From positions 46,772,977-46,836,976 of the forward strand of contig CM055061.1 of assembly GCA_029204045.2 (NCBI GenBank): 64,000 nt of DNA, in the 5' to 3' direction. The position numbers and the translations under genes are program-made. Under the pieces are notes generated by a model. That model saw only the letters and a program-made list of their open reading frames with translations, made no database searches and had not been told where the DNA came from. The DNA comes from Tillandsia leiboldiana (Eukaryota; Streptophyta; Magnoliopsida; Poales; Bromeliaceae). Below are positions 1-11,358 of the stretch, in pieces (within the stretch, counting starts at the first letter, position 1; every line of letters starts with the position of its first letter).

Positions 1-507
1 AAAAGCCAAATAAAAACCGTCATGCAAGGCCGTCGACGAAACACCAAGAGCACCGTCAAACCAAAAACCGTCAAGCCAAGCTGTTGAAGGCAGCGGCTTG
101 ACCCGTGCGGACATAGCGGCGGCGCGACAGCCCCGCGCGGGCACACGCAAATAGCGCGCAGCGCGGCAGCCCCGCGCGGGCACGCGCAAGCAGCAGCGGC
201 GGCTAGGGCATCCAACGGCGGCGGCGGCCAGGCAGGGCACGGCCCTGCGCGGCGTGCAAGAAGTGCGCGGCGGCGGCGGCCAGAGCATCCAGCGGCGGTG
301 GCTAGGGCATCCAGCGGCGGCGGCCTGGCAGGGCGCGGCGCGCGTGTGCGGCAGCACCACGCGGCGGTGGCCTGGCAGGGTGCGGCCCCGTGCGGCGTGC
401 CTTGACAGCGCAAGAGCGGCGCGTGGGCGGCAGCACTCCTGGCTGCGCGCGGCAGCAGCGCGCATGGCTGCGCGCGGGCGACAGTTAGCCTGGCTGCGCA
501 CGGCGGC
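1..507. repeat. GC-rich minisatellite-like flank, left side
   Basis: After about 100 bases of A-rich sequence the stretch becomes strongly GC-rich, with recurring GCGGCGG and GGCTAGGGCATCCAGCGG phrases from about 200 to 380. The same phrases (GGCTAGGGCATCGAGCG) recur at 48680-48750 on the far side of the 48-kb retroelement block, so this is one GC-rich locus split by element O. Frames here (254-610, for example) have only low-complexity composition. No gene is supported. Confidence 0.6.
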
Positions 508-1372
508 TATGATGACCCGGATGTCCGCGAAGGTCTTACGGAGTGAATTGTGGCTTCTGGAGGCCTACGATGTGTGTTGGAGATGGTTGCGCGCAAATCG
601 GACCTCATAATTAGACCCAGTGCGAAATTTGGATTAAGAATACCTGTCCGGATGCCTTCGACAAATTTTAGAAGTGGAATTTGGCAAAACGGATATCGGA
701 TTTAGACTCAGCGCGCGAAAACGATGAAAATGGACTATTTACATATATTTTTCGGAGCCCGGATGCCAAAACACGGATTTCGAGGCATGGTTATTGTTCC
801 GGCGGCGGGCGGGCAGCACTGGCAGCACGGGCAGGCGGCGGAGTGCGGCAGCGCGGCGGCGAGCAGGCGCGGGCAGCCCGGGAAGGTGCGTGCGAGGCGC
901 GGGCAGGCCGGTTCACGAGACTTGGGCGTGCACCGGGGCCAGCGGACTTTGGCGGGACACGTGGCGTGCACGGATTGGGCGGTCAACGAGCGTGACGTGA
1001 GACGTGACTCACGCTGGGTGCGGTGCACCGTGGACCGTGCCAGGCCATGTGGCGCTCGCCTATTAGCGGGCGCAGCGACACGGGTGTCCCGGCCCGGACC
1101 GCGGCGCGTGCACCCCGCCGTGGACCGCGTCGCCACGCGGCGCACCGCGATTGGCGGGCGCGCGTGCACCGGGCGCGTGGGGCGCGGAGCGGGTGACGTG
1201 GCGCGCCGAGAGGGATTCGGGCGCGCACAGTAACGGGCTTGGGCCGGATTCGGGCGCCCGAATCCGGCGCCCGAATCTGAACCCCTTCCTTGGTGGGCAA
1301 CCATTTGGGGTTTCGTTTGTGGGCTTTTCCTCCGAGCTCTTCGGCCTATTTTCGATAGGGAGCGTCATCTGA
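508..1372 (+). repeat. 5' LTR of O, truncated
   Basis: The sequence matches the first ~820 bases of the 3' LTR (45143-45960), starting with the same TGATGACCCGGAT block. It stops at about 1372, where antisense gag sequence of element G2 begins, so about three quarters of the LTR is gone. Compared with 45850-45885, the TATA segment TATAAATA is missing here: the text passes from GGTGGGC straight to CCATTTGGGG near 1300. A perfect 24-bp palindrome lies at 1244-1267. Confidence 0.75.
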
Positions 1373-2136
1373 GAGTCTCGAACATACTTCTGAAGAGATC
1401 GACTCCCCTGCTGCAGACGTCTAAGATCCCCTTCCAGTTTCTGCTTACACTGTCAGGAAAGAAGGCCCTGAGCAGCAAAGCACGAAACTCGCTCCAAGTC
1501 AACAACTGCGCTCCCGGTGGTCCAACAGGACGAACTCGACGCCACCAAATCTCGACGTCCTTTCCCAAAAAGTGCGTAGCCAAGTGTACCTGATGCTTCT
1601 CCATTGCTGCTGTCCAGTTTTCAGCCTCCCACTGCTCCAAGCTCAATCCTGCAAATCGGGGTGGATCAGACTGCCGGGACTGGCTCTATCAACCGATGAT
1701 GTCCCAAAATTCATCTACTATCCGCCATCCACCCTACCTCGGTGCCTCGGCACTACTCGTCGGCACGGAGGGGGCTGCTCGCTCCATCGGTGCCACTGGT
1801 ACAACTGAATATGTCACTGCATAGGAGAAAGTGCTGGAGGACTCTCAAGCGGTACTGCAACTGGCTATGCTCTCTGCTCCAACAGGTGCATCAAACGTTC
1901 CATGGTCTCCTCCTGGCATCGGACGGCCTCCGACAATTGTGCCATCTGGATCCATAACTCCTGGGTCTCGCTCTGCTCTGATAGCCCTGCCTCCCACTAC
2001 TCGGGTACTCATCAGATGCGGGGTGTGCCATCTTCACAACACGACGTCTCAGGGGTATCGTAGTCCACTACACAATAACAAACATCAGGACACAACAACC
2101 ATACGACCCAATCCAGCGAAAGTCTAAGACATGCTA
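1373..2136 (-). pseudogene. gag: G2 gag fragment (gypsy Gag, 3' part missing)
   Basis: The minus strand encodes a Ty3/gypsy nucleocapsid-precursor segment with the conserved WWRRVRPVGPPG and LLTWSEFRALLLRAFFPDSV phrases (coding around 1365-1646), as in the Retrotrans_gag family. It aligns with G1 gag at 24420-25170. The piece stops at about 1380 against the truncated LTR of O, so the zinc knuckle and everything after it are missing. At 2137 it is interrupted by a solo LTR; the leader continues at 6074-6287. Unlike G1, it keeps the GG in GCTCCCGGTGG near 1514, so this stretch stays in frame. Confidence 0.75.
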
Positions 2137-2798
2137 TGTCACGCCCCGGGGTCGAAACTGCGACCCGGGCTCGCCAACAGATCCGCCACCTATGCCAACC
2201 TGCATAGGCGAAGCGTCCTACCTGCAAGAAAAGTACTACAGCTAAACATAATATCAGAGCTATAAGTAAAAACCTGCTGTATAACTAAATCAATCACTGT
2301 ACAACTGGAAATAATACAATAATGTCCGTCTCCCAAAAATAATAACCATACAATATCCTTGGGTACAAAACTCAGAACTCAACCGGGAGATATCGCCAAT
2401 ATACATCAGTGTACAGTCTCTCGATACATAATATATCCTCACTACATCTGTCACTCAAAAGAGGAAAATAAAACAACTAAGCTACTGACGATCTCCTCTG
2501 AATGGGGTACCGCTACTCTCCAACGACGGGTAGGAATCTAGCTCGTGACTCCCTCGGCTCGAACAACAACCGCAGAATCAGCAACATCCGCTAGGACTCT
2601 GCAAAACAAAGGAGAGGAAGGAAAAAGGAGGGGGAAAACCCCAAAGGGTGTGAGAACTACACTAAAAAGGGAGTTCTCAGTGGGTAACACCGCCAGACCC
2701 GACGGTCTGCCCACTAAGTCCTCAAGAGACAAAAACTAACCCAAGCCGTAAAGGCTGAAATAAGGAAGCTGGAGACTCTCAATAGCTATCCTTCCTCT

Positions 2799-3078
2799 AT
2801 GCTTGCTATGCCTGCCTATGCCTGCTATGCCTGCCTATGCCTGCCATGCCTGCTATGCCTGCTATGCCTGCCCTGCCTGCCATGCCTGCCTATGCCTGCT
2901 ATGCCTGCCTTTGCCTGCTATGCCTTCCTATGCCTGCCATGCCTGCCATGCCTGCCATGCCTGCTATGCCTGCCCTGCCTGCCTATGCCTGCTATGCCTG
3001 CCTTTGCCTGCTATGCCTGCCTATGCCTGCCATGCCTGCCATGCCTGCCTATGCCTGCCATGCCTGCTCTGCCTGCCT
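2799..3078. repeat. Minisatellite, 9-10 bp TGCCTGCC(T)A units
   Basis: About 280 bases consist of variants of ATGCCTGCC and TATGCCTGCT, inside the solo LTR. Three overlapping frames of about 100 residues (Met-Pro-Ala and Cys-Tyr-Ala-Cys repeats) come only from this array and are not genes. Confidence 0.95.
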
Positions 3079-3296
3079 ATACCACGGTCAACAACTCACA
3101 ATGACCTTGGGACCACCGTATCCCCATACGGTTCCCAACAACACTAGCACTGGTCTAAACACGGCTACTAGACTCCACTCGGTCCCCCTGACACGAGTGT
3201 AACAGTAAAGTAAACGTCTGTAATAGACCCAATCTAGTGACACCAGAAATACTGGTACTGCCTGCCCTGCTGTCGAACTCATCTGCGGGAATACTG

Positions 3297-3497
3297 ACCG
3301 ACTACTGACCGGTACGGTCGCATCCCAAAATAGGTGATAGACCGGCTCCTGACCGGCACGGTCGCACCCAAAATAAGTGATAGACCGGCTCCTGACCGGC
3401 ACGGTCGCACCCAAAATAAGTGATAGACCGGCTCCTGACCGGCACGGTCGCACCCAAAATAAGTGATAGACCGGCTCCTGACCGGCACGGTCGCACA
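3297..3497. repeat. 43-bp tandem repeat, about 4.5 copies
   Basis: The unit begins GACCGGCTCCTGACCGGCAC and ends AAATAAGTGATA, with a 43-bp period (for example starts at 3383 and 3426). It lies inside the solo LTR at a place where related LTRs carry different tandem units (31500-31675; 63499-63582). Confidence 0.9.
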
Positions 3498-4571
3498 CTC
3501 AGATCAAAGTGGGAAAGCTCAACCACTAAGGAAATCAGATACCCAATCTGGTGCATAATTAAATATCCGGTCGACCGCCCCATATCCGCGGTTGCCGCAA
3601 AGCCCCACACTAATCCAACCTATCCCAGACACCAAGTCCCGACTACACTACCCCGAACCCCTGCTCGAACCCGAGCAACACAGACCACCTGACTAACAAA
3701 GAAGGAGAAAATGATAACATGGTTTCTCCTAAGTCAAGTTCCAAAAGTAGTGCAGCGGTAAAAGATGGCCTAACTACATATCCATGCACGCATGCTTTGT
3801 TCTCAGAAATAATAAAAGTGGGTAAAGCATATATTAGTAAAGCATGCTAAAACATTCCTACTATGGTATACCAATCTCACCCAAATGGGCCATTCCTTGC
3901 TTACCTCTCGCTCATATCGGTGGTACATTAAATATGCCTGTTATCAATCATAGAGGGGTGATATCCCCACATGTGCACTTACATTCACCATGATATAAAA
4001 ACCTTATACAGTTACTAAATTAAGCTTACCCACCTGAAGTGCTCAATCCAAGGCAAACCTGGAGTCGGTGAAGAGCGTGGCCACTTGCACGCACAATCCG
4101 CTGAACTCGTATCCATGGTACATGCCGCGCAAACCTCGGCTCCAAGCAGTGTTCCGAAAACACTCACGAACCCTCCTGGGTACAACAAGAGGTCCAAAGT
4201 TACACATTATGCTAAAATATCCAAGTATACATCAACTGCTGAAACCAGCCCAAGGATGTTCAATTTTCACCTACAGAACGGACTCTGAAAAATCCACCAA
4301 AAATACTGTCGCGTTCCTCGTGTCGATACCTTCGAAACGAGTACCTGCACGTCAAAATCCGAGCCCCGTAGGCCGAGTTACAAATTCCACAACACAGGGC
4401 GCTCACAAACTCACAACCATACACAACTGTATCACATGCACCAGAGGACGGGAAAAGTATACCTTCGGGCAGTTCCCGGAAAAATCCCAGAAAAATACGG
4501 TGATGATCCTCGCGTCGAGTAGATGACAAAAGTGTATAGGCTTGCCTCGATCCGACGCTCGTACAACAAGT

Positions 4572-4918
4572 TGCGCGCAAAACGGTGCACACACGAGTCC
4601 GCGCGCAAAACGATGCGCGCCACCAAACCTGCACATGAAACGGTGAACGCCATTAAACCCCGCACGAAAAACGGTGCGCGCCAATAAGACCTGCACGCGA
4701 AATGGTGCACGTACCTCGAACTGCACGCAAAACGGAGCACGATGCCGGAGTCCGCACGCAAAATGGAGTCCGCACGCAAAATGGAGCACGGTGCCGGAGT
4801 CCGCACGCAAAACGGAGTCCGCACGCAAAACGGAGCACGGTGCCGCAGTCCGCACGCAAAACGGAGTCCGCACGCAAAACGGTGCATGCTGCCGAAATCC
4901 GCACGCAAAACGGTGCAA
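4572..4918. repeat. Minisatellite of GTCCGCACGCAAAACGGA units
   Basis: Degenerate copies run from 4572 and regular copies from about 4720 to 4918. The units alternate between a short form (GTCCGCACGCAAAACGGA) and a longer form with GCACGGTGCCG added. Related arrays lie at 9838-10200 (LTR_B) and 27881-28305 (LTR_A). Frames of 80-290 residues across these arrays are by-products of the repeat. Confidence 0.9.
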
Positions 4919-6073
4919 TAAAACACGGTCCCTAACACAGATAAGAGCAAGGGGTCAAATCCAATGTCCAAAAGGATGCCTCAAAACTGTGCCAAAAATA
5001 CCGCAAAATTAACACACGGGACCTACCCGACTGCGCCGCCGCCGCCGAAACGCTCCGTTGGAAAACCCCGCGCGCTCCACGAAGCCCACGACGCACCGCC
5101 GCACCACCCACCATCTCCTCCCTCAATCTCCCTCTCACTCGGTTGAAGAAGAAAGAAAAGGAAGGGAAGAAATGGCGTGCGGGGGAGGAGGAAGAAGAAG
5201 AAAAGAAGGAGAGAGAGATAAGGTGGTCCACGGTTGCCGGTCCACGGTGCACCGCACAAGGGGGGGCCCAGCTGCCGGGTGGTCCACGAGGCCGGGGCGC
5301 GTGCACCGGGTCCACGCACGCGCCCCGTGCGCCACGTGGCGTGCGGCAACGCGCCCGCCACACGGGCGCGTTACACCGCACGCCCCAGGCGCGGGACACG
5401 CGCCCGCCACACGGGCGCGCGTGCCCCCGCGCCCGCGCGGGCGCCAACGGGGGGCCGCCACGTGGCGGCCCCTGCGCTGACCCGCGCAGGTGCGCGTTCC
5501 CAACGCGCGCCAGACGCGCGCATTTCCGCGTCCGTACGCGCCTGCCGCGCCCTCGGGATCCGCGCCACGCCAACCTCGGGATCCGCGCCACCTCGATTTT
5601 CGTGTTCGCCTCGAAAAAACGTGCACGTCACCCGGGCTCCAAAACAAACAAGTAAATAGTCCATTCCTAGCGATTTCGCGCGCTGAATCCAAAAACGATG
5701 TCTGTTTCCCCAAATTCTCATCCGAAAATTACGGAGTGCCCCCGGATAGCCCACTTGATCCGATTTTCCGCGCCGGGTCCAAATCTGAAGTCCGATTTGC
5801 CAAATTCCAACTCTAAAAATTTCCGAAGGCAACCGGAGAGGTGATCCTTTATCCAAACTTCTCCCCGAGTCCAATTTTAATATTCATTGTGCGCAAAACC
5901 ACTTCTAAGCATTCAATGGGACCATCTGACTACTCTCGTGATCCAATTAACACACCGAGTCCATCAAAAGTGTCCAATTGGTGTACAAACGCCATCGACA
6001 CGCCACAAAGGCCTCCAGAAGCGGCTGGTAAACCAATAATCACATCGGGGAAAACCAGGTCCTCACATGCTAT

Positions 6074-6287
6074 CCATTCTATAGCATTATGTTGTCTACA
6101 GCCAACATAATCGCTTAGGAGAATAAACATGCCAATCACTCATCCCGTCTCATGGGAGAGGCATAACTCAATCAGGACTCTCGCTAAAAGTCACGACTCT
6201 CACGTAGTCATCCTAATGTCCAACCACAAGCCTAGGGTTTCTAAGTCCACCATGACCTACAACCTAGGCTCTGATACCACTCTAATC
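6074..6287 (-). other. G2 leader with tRNA-Met primer binding site
   Basis: On the minus strand TGGTATCAGAGCC (complement of 6267-6279) lies eight bases after the LTR_B end GGGGCGTGACA. It fits the initiator tRNA-Met primer sequence used by many plant LTR elements. The same leader follows LTR_A at 25371-25383. The leader is cut off at 6073 by the solo LTR and resumes at 2136. Confidence 0.85.
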
Positions 6288-7805
6288 TGTCACGCCCCGG
6301 GGTCGAAACTGCGACCCGGGCTCGCCAACAGATCCGCCGTCGATACGGGAAGCCCCGCACCGACGAAGCGTCTAACCTGCAAAAGATAGAACTACATCTA
6401 TACAGATATCAGAGCGGAAATAAAAGCTGCAGAAAAACTGAAATCCAATCACTGTACAACTGAAAATAATACAATATCCATCTCCCAAATACGATCGTAT
6501 GAAAAGTCCTCTGATACAAAACTCAAAAGGGAGATATCGCCAATAAATACATCAGTGTACAAGCTCTCAATACAAAAATATCCTCACTACAACAGTCTCT
6601 CAAACTGTAAAATAAAATACAACTCTATACCTCACAACAAAGGTCTCTCAACAAGAAACTCTCAAAATATAAAAAGGGTACATCTACCACACTCTAAAGG
6701 AACTATGCTGGTAGGGAACTATCACGGGACTCCCTGTCCTCGATCCGTCAAGCCAACTCGGGCAGGAACGGAAGAAAAGCCTCAGCAACCTGTCACCGAC
6801 AGAGGGTGTGAGAACTACATCCTACAGTAGTTCTCAGTGGGTACCGTCTCCAAGACCCACGGTCTGCCCACTAAGTCTACTAGAGGCATAAGATAACAGA
6901 AAAAGACTGGGATAGGAAAACAAAGCTGGATAAGTATCAACAGCTATCATGCCTCTATCTACTATGCTCAAGGGGAAAAAACACAGATGATGGTATGCAT
7001 CCACTCACTACTGACAATATGTCAAGTACTATGCTCAAAGGAAAACTCACTAAGACACATGATATGCAAACTCTCTCACATAACACCCAATCTCCATGAC
7101 TGCCTCATAGGGTCCAGTCCAGCCTGCGCCAAACCTGCTGCCACTACGCCCAAACAGGACTTGGTCTTACGTAGGGTGTCCCACATGGACTATCTCAATC
7201 TCAAGCGAACTCTAGTGTATCAACTAGTCGCATCATCGCAGCCTCGTCAGGCTCGGTATCATCATCGCATCCGGAGCGTAGCTCGCGGGGAGTGACCCCG
7301 CGAACTCAAGTATCTCAAGTATCTCAAGTATCTCATAACTGGCATAAAATGCCAGGCTCAGCAGGCTATAATCCACGATCAAACAGATCGGTATCACGAG
7401 CTCAAAAGCACAACTCGGTCGGTGAAAGACCCCCCGACTCGATCAGGAAATGCCCACACGATCTCAAAGCTATGTCGGAGAAACCTCGACGACTCTGTAG
7501 GTTTTTATATATTAAGGATCCACACGGATCTAAATAGGTACTATCAAACAACTAGAGGGGGGGTGAATAGGTGTAATACTTATAAAACCAATCTCAGTGC
7601 AAAATAAAAACCAATGCGGAAAATAAAAATAGCACACCGAGATATACATGGAAACTCCAATCCAGGAGAAAAACCACGGGACCAACACGCAATAACAATC
7701 CACTAAGAAAAGAAGAATAACAAGGTGATTACCGACTCCACGGACTCAACCCCTCCTTCAACTTCTTCGGACCTTGCGCTCACCGATTGCACGTCCACTG
7801 CACAC

Positions 7806-7907
7806 GTTCGAATCCACGAACGCCACTCGAATCCACGAGCACACGTTTCGAATCCACGAAACGCCTTCAACACATCGAATCCACGATGCTACGTCGAATC
7901 CACGACG
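7806..7907 (-). repeat. Array of five hairpins with constant GAATCCAC loop
   Basis: Perfect inverted repeats around a fixed GAATCCAC lie at 7806-7821 (stem GTTC/GAAC), 7826-7839 (CTC/GAG), 7845-7862 (GTTTC/GAAAC), 7873-7888 (CATC/GATG) and 7892-7907 (CGTC/GACG). Stems differ from unit to unit but stay complementary. On the element sense strand the loop reads GTGGATTC. The array is about 230-330 bases downstream of the TATA box at 8138-8145, so it should be in the transcribed leader. Confidence 0.9.
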
Positions 7908-8137
7908 CAAACTTGATAAAAGCTTCGAGGGTGATCCTTTGCTTAGAATATCATTGAAGAACCATGGATGGAATCTCTAAGCAAAGATTAGATCAATTCG
8001 ACAAAAGATAGATCTTGGAAGAACCGTCGAATTGACCTAAAAGAGGCTATAAAGAAGAACGATAAAAACCTAGCCTCTAGGGTTGCTCTCAAGTGTTTTA
8101 TAAATTAATCGGTAGTTCTTGAGAAACCCTAAGTGTC

Positions 8138-8145
8138 TATTTATA
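8138..8145 (-). promoter_or_regulatory. TATA box of the solo copia LTR
   Basis: The minus strand reads CCTATAAATAGAC, a strong plant TATA box, at the same place relative to the hairpin array as in the copia1 and copia2 LTRs. Confidence 0.7.
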
Positions 8146-9837
8146 GGTTAGAAACCTTTGGAAAGAGATAAGCATCAAAAACTGACTTAATAGAGTTTTT
8201 CCCGCACGGCGGTCCGGACTGGATTGGTTGATCCGGACTGTCGTCTTTTTTTCAGCAATTTCTGAAAAAACAAGGTTCGGGGTCCGGACTGGAATCCACG
8301 GTCCGGACTGGATTAACAAAACAGTCCTGAACAGAATTTCCAGTCCTGAACGAATTTCCTGATCATTCCGAATCCATTTTCCTTGAGATTGATGTATATG
8401 ATCCACAATTCTTCTACTTCAATCTTCAAGACTCAAAACACTGAGTGTCAACTTGAGCTCTTGTTGAATATTCTCTGAGTCTTTGATTGCTGATTGACAA
8501 TTTGATCACTTCAAGACTCCGACTCAACTCACGAAATATGCCAACACAAAAAGCCGTAACAGACTCAATTTGATAATGCATAAACCATCACTCAGTCGGA
8601 GAACCCTCCACGACTCAATCTCACAACACTAACCCGCTAAAAGAAGGTACAACACAGCTGGGACCGCCGTCACTCCAAACGACTCCCAAAAAGACACCCC
8701 ACTCATAGGCGAGGAGAACCGACTGACGCAGCAAAGGCCCGGGAATCCGTTAGGCCGGTGCCTAGAACCCCAATCAAATAAGAACAGACTCTAGGCTCAG
8801 CCTATCGACGTTCTCGATCCTTTACCGTTCAGGGATTCGGCCCCTCTCGGTTAAAGTGGGAAACCAACTCAACTCACCAAACTCAGGGGCTGGAGACGCT
8901 CAACAGCCAGAACCGCGAAGGGTCCGAAAACTCCGGGAAACTAATACCTACGACCCCAATCAAACAAGAACAGGCTATAGGCGTAGCCTCCCATTGTTTT
9001 CGACCCAAGAATGAAATCAACCCTTAGAACCTAGATCACTCACCCCGGTCGGGTGAGGAAATTTAGGAGAAAAGATGACCTTTATTATAAAATATCATTT
9101 CCACTCAACCCCCTTGGGGTGAGGATAAAATTGTCCCCTTTTGAAAACTGTCTTGAATTGAGAAAACCAACTTTTATAGATTTTAGTTCTTGAAAAATCA
9201 GTTAAAAACAAGGTTATTTTCCGAACTCCCAAGGGTTGATGCCGACGCCCAATCAAACAAGAACGGGCTCCGACGCCCCTAGAAATTCGGAAAGAAAAAT
9301 ACTGGTTTACCAAAATCATGAGTGTCCAAAAACATTCTGGGTTCAAGGTCCTGATAACACACGTGCGCCACGATCACAACATGGTGGTGACGAATAAAAC
9401 GGAGAAATATCCAGAGACCCGGGACCACCGTTTACTCAAAACGGTTCCCAAAACACTAACACTGGCCTAACATAGCCACCAGACCCCACTCAGCCCCCAG
9501 GCCCGAGTGCAACACACGTCCCACAATGTCCTGACCACTCGGCCCACTACCCGGGCGAGGAACTCTATGTCCAGAAGAAAAGCAATGTGTGGGATGTCTA
9601 AAGCATAAAAGAACCTAGCCCAGATTAAGGTTCTCTATTGGTCTGGTTACACATGCAACATATGATGGGGGAGCTAGTCAAAATTCCAATGAAACACTTA
9701 AACTAGCATGCAAAATCCAATCATAATAGAATTAGAGAGAAGTCCGCAGACTTGGAGATAAAAACCAACCCACCTCGGTAAGCCACCAATTGCTCGTAGA
9801 CACTTGCAATTGGCCTCCACGCGATTCCTTGCCTCCA

Positions 9838-10204
9838 CCGGAGTCCGCACGCAAAACGGAGCATGCCGCCGGTGTCCGCATGCAAAACGGAGCACTGTGC
9901 CGGAGTCCGCACGCAAAACGGAGTCTGCACGCAAAACGAAGCATGCCGCCGGAGTCCGCACGCAAAACGGAGCACGGTGCCTGAAACCGCGCGCAAAACG
10001 GAGTCCGCACGCAAAACGGAGCACGGTGCCGGAATCTGCTCGCAAAACGGAGTCCGCACGCAAAACGAAGTCCGCACGCAAAACGGAGCACGCCGTCGGG
10101 TTCCGCATGCAAAACGGAGCACGGTGCCGGAATCCGCGAGCAAAACGGAGTTCGCACGCAAAACGGAGCACGCCGTCGGGGTCCGCAAGCAAAACGGAGC
10201 AGTA
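9838..10204. repeat. Minisatellite in LTR_B (GTCCGCACGCAAAACGGA units)
   Basis: About fifteen imperfect copies of a unit of about 20 bp, interspersed with GCACGGTGCCGGA and GCACGCCGTCGG linkers. It is homologous to the array at 27881-28305 in LTR_A but differs in copy order, as expected of a variable tandem repeat. Confidence 0.9.
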
Positions 10205-11358
10205 AAAATACGGTCCCTCGACCGTGTCGCGCCGCCCAACCGACCCCTTGAAACACCTCGCGCGCTCCGCGAGGTCCACGACGCACCGCCGCACCTCACA
10301 AAATACCCTCCCGTTCACTCTTTCTCGCTCGGCTGGAGAAGAAGAAAAAGGGGAGAAGAAATGGCGTGCGGGGAGGAAAAGGAAGAAGAAGAGAAGAAAG
10401 AGAGGAGGGGAGGGCTCCCGCGGACCGGGTCCACGGTGCACCGCCCAAAGGGGCCCGCTGCCAGGCGGTCCACCGCACAGGGGCGTGAGCACCAGGCAAA
10501 GCGCGCGCCCCCCTGCGCCACGTGGCACGCGTCACCGCACGCCACGCGGGCGCGGCATCCCGCGCGCCACACGGGCGCGTTACACCGCGCCACACGCAGG
10601 CGCGGGACACCCCGGGCGCCACACGGGCGCGTGTCCCCCTCGCCCGCGCGGGCGCCAACGGGGGCCCGCCACGTGGCGGCCCCTGCGTCACCCGCGCAGG
10701 AAGCGCGCTTCCCCAGCACGCCTTCTGCGCGCCGTGCGTAGCACTCCACCGCCCTCGAGCCGCGCGCCGCCTCGGGATCCGAGCCACTACCTCGGGATCC
10801 GTGCCGACTCGGAATTTGCGCACGCACCTCGAAAAATGTGCGCGTCCCCCCGGGCTCTGAAAAAAGCAAGTAAATAGTCCATTCTCAACGATTTCGCGCG
10901 CTGAATCCAAAAACGATGTCCGATTGGCCAAATTCTCACCCGAAATTTTGCCGAAAGCCCCCGGAAAGCCCACTTGATCCGATTTTCGCGCCGGGTCCAT
11001 TTCTAAAATCCGTTTTGCCAAAATCCAACTCTAAAAATTCCCGAAGGCATCCGGAGAGGTGATCTTTTATCCAAACTTCGCCCTGAGTCCAAATTTGACA
11101 TCCGCGACGCGCGAAATCACTTCTAAACACTCGACGGGTCCACCAATTACCCATGTGATCCCTTTTTAAGCCCGAAGTCCAACACTTGTGTCCAAATTGC
11201 GCACAAACAATACCGACACACCACGCAGGCCTCCAGTGATGCAAACTAAGTCCCAAATTGCACCATAAATCTATTTCTTGGGCCCGACACGCGCACAAAC
11301 ACTCCCAAAGGCCACTAATCCATCAGTAATCTCTCAAGTGGGGATTCGGGTTCTCACA

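Larger units (their letters stand above)
2137..6068 (-). repeat. Solo gypsy LTR (TSD TGCTA)
   Basis: The 3.93-kb unit starts TGTCACGCCCCGGGG and ends GGTCCTCACA on the plus strand, so it reads TGTGAGGACC...GGGGCGTGACA on the minus strand. TGCTA flanks it at 2132-2136 and 6069-6073. The sequence outside both ends is continuous with G1 gag leader (compare 25165-25185), which shows a clean insertion. No internal region is present, so it is a solo LTR. It contains three tandem-repeat blocks, and all frames across them are repeat artefacts. Confidence 0.9.
7496..8561 (-). repeat. Solo copia LTR (TSD GACTC), SIRE-like
   Basis: It reads TGTAGGTTT... to ...GCCGTAACA and is flanked by GACTC at 7491-7495 and 8562-8566. 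LTR_A has the unoccupied site at 26603-26607, where CTCGACGACTCAATCTGATA runs through without interruption. It shares the AGAGGGGGGTGAATAGGTGTAA block, a TATA box and the end GTAACA with the LTRs of copia1 and copia2, but most other positions differ, so it is a relative and not a copy. Confidence 0.92.
6288..11358 (-). repeat. LTR_B, shared by G1 (3' LTR) and G2 (5' LTR)
   Basis: The plus strand starts TGTCACGCCCCGGGG at 6288 and ends GGTTCTCACA at 11358. Without the nested copia solo LTR and its duplicated 5 bases it is about 4.0 kb and closely resembles LTR_A (25392-29459). A 9-bp unit TCAAGTATC is present three times at about 7311-7338 against four times in LTR_A at 26409-26447. The block between about 10210 and 10870 is very GC-rich; its long frames on both strands look compositional and are not annotated. 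Confidence 0.85.

Noticed and set aside
2799..3202. Three overlapping frames of about 100-120 codons with Met-Pro-Ala or Cys-Tyr-Ala repeats
   Set aside because: They come from a 9-10 bp minisatellite open in all frames; no start context or homology.
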